Assembly (NCBI GenBank): GCA_018398765.1
Contig: JAHBMJ010000117.1
Location: forward strand, 12,501-43,520
DNA length: 31,020 nt
DNA from: Chromera velia
Lineage: Eukaryota; Sar; Chromeraceae
Direction of reading: 5' to 3'
Shown here: positions 30,277 through 31,020 of the stretch, one piece after another
How the letters are laid out: each line of letters begins with the position of its first letter
Numbering within the stretch: the stretch's first letter is position 1
Made by a program: the position numbers and the translations under genes
The notes under the pieces: generated by a model
The model's input: only the letters and a program-made list of their open reading frames with translations
Database searches by the model: none
What the model was told of the DNA's origin: nothing

Positions 30277-30750
30277 ATGGCTCCGAGGCAGAAACCGAGA
30301 AAAACGTACAACCTTCGGGAGGCTGGGGGAAAGGCACTAGAGAGCAGCAGGCTGACAGATGCACTCGATCATCTCAACAGCGACGACTGTAAGAGAAGGG
30401 CGCGGCCGACCATGAGGACTATCTCTGGTCCTCCTCTCGCCTCTCTGAAATCTGATGACATCGCAGAGATACTAGAGGGGTGGCATGAGTGGGGCAACTC
30501 TGAATTCCGATGCGCTGCGCCTGGAGGAGACATCTACACAGAGTTTCACCGTTTGTGGGCGTTGGCCAAACTGAAGAGCGGTGAGTTTGTGTTTGTGGAG
30601 TTTCACTGGGCAGATGAGGACATGGGTGTGTGGGGGAACTATGCGAAGATCTTGAAGGCCTCTCACCAGGGGGAGCTGTCCCGATCCTTCCAGACGAACA
30701 GAATAGTCAAGTCCTACATGATCACAAACCAGGAATGTTCAATATCCTAG
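30277..30750 (+). CDS. Hypothetical protein, 157 residues (complete ORF or first exon)
   Basis: The first ATG of the frame is at 30277 (CACATGGCT, G at +4); the frame opens slightly earlier at a GTG. It ends at TAG 30748-30750. The N-terminus is basic (MAPRQKPRKTYNLREAGGKA). The middle is charged (LKSDDIAEILEGWHEWGNSE). The C-terminal half looks folded and aromatic-rich (GDIYTEFHRLWALAKLKSGE, FVFVEFHWADEDMGVWGNYA). I recognise no family. No signal peptide, membrane helix or intron signal is clear. It stands alone, 500 bp after the repeat cluster. Confidence 0.5.
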   Translation: MAPRQKPRKTYNLREAGGKALESSRLTDALDHLNSDDCKRRARPTMRTISGPPLASLKSDDIAEILEGWHEWGNSEFRCAAPGGDIYTEFHRLWALAKLKSGEFVFVEFHWADEDMGVWGNYAKILKASHQGELSRSFQTNRIVKSYMITNQECSIS

Positions 30751-31020
30751 AGAGAGAGACTATGATTGCAAGGAGAAGGGGAAGTGAAAGGACAGACACA
30801 TGAGTGAGGGAGAGAGAGAGACGTTCGTACATTTTTCCTCCACCTGGGTGACGAATGGAATTTCTTTATTTTCATCGCTTAGAAGACTGGAAGTTAAGTG
30901 GCCTAAACGCATAGGTCTCTTTCGACTTTTTGTTTTTTTCTTCTCTTCGGTTCCTCCTTTCTTTGATCGTTCCATTTTTGTTCCGCCACTTCCGAATCGC
31001 TCCTTCACAATTCCCCCCCC
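30751..31020. other. 3' flank to the end of the window; no gene
   Basis: Purine-rich (GAGAGAGAGAG near 30810) then pyrimidine-rich. The window ends in a C-run. An 82-codon minus-strand ORF is low-complexity (KKTKSRKR) and is not supported. Confidence 0.4.

Overview
This window is nuclear DNA of a eukaryote. The evidence is GT-AG introns, a Helitron Rep-helicase gene, nested DNA-transposon insertions with terminal inverted repeats, a retroelement relic, microsatellites, minisatellites and a kilobase-scale tandem repeat. Nothing reads as a bacterial operon. A repeat-rich protist or alga is the best guess; no gene here fixes the lineage. Two stretches of N (7135 and 14645-14663) mark assembly gaps.

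Layout. 899-6011 is a nearly complete Helitron Rep/Pif1-type helicase gene in three exons, inactivated by five in-frame stops and a net +1 frameshift. 7029-7853 (minus strand) and 10145-10882 (plus strand, one in-frame TGA) are two unrecognised protein genes. Between them lie a degenerate tRNA-like sequence and a 9-bp minisatellite that is almost free of C. 10.9-12.8 kb is AT-rich without a recognisable gene. 12.92-15.28 kb is a long inverted repeat with arms of about 530 bp. It may split an older exon, and its central part carries the 19-N gap.

15.44-26.76 kb is a macrosatellite of about 2.09-kb units. Copies 1 and 2 are whole and copy 4 is only begun. Copy 3 is broken by a 3.5-kb element with inverted ends, by a 1.65-kb element with CTAG-ended inverted repeats and TTGGGC/GCCCAA arrays, and by a deletion of about 325 bp.

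27.6-28.26 kb holds a decayed C-terminal piece of a retroelement polyprotein. 28.38-29.72 kb holds two palindromes and a 376-bp MITE. The second palindrome and the MITE sit inside copies of a short repeat that also occurs at 6.07 kb. The uninterrupted copies give the pre-insertion sequence, so these insertions can be read almost to the base. A last unrecognised ORF lies at 30277-30750.

How the parts relate. This is a graveyard of mobile DNA rather than a pathway. The in-frame stops in the Helitron, in the 10.1-kb gene and in most of the retroelement relic can each be explained by one C-to-T or G-to-A change, which suggests cytosine deamination as a shared route of decay. No defence system, CRISPR array or biosynthetic cluster was seen.
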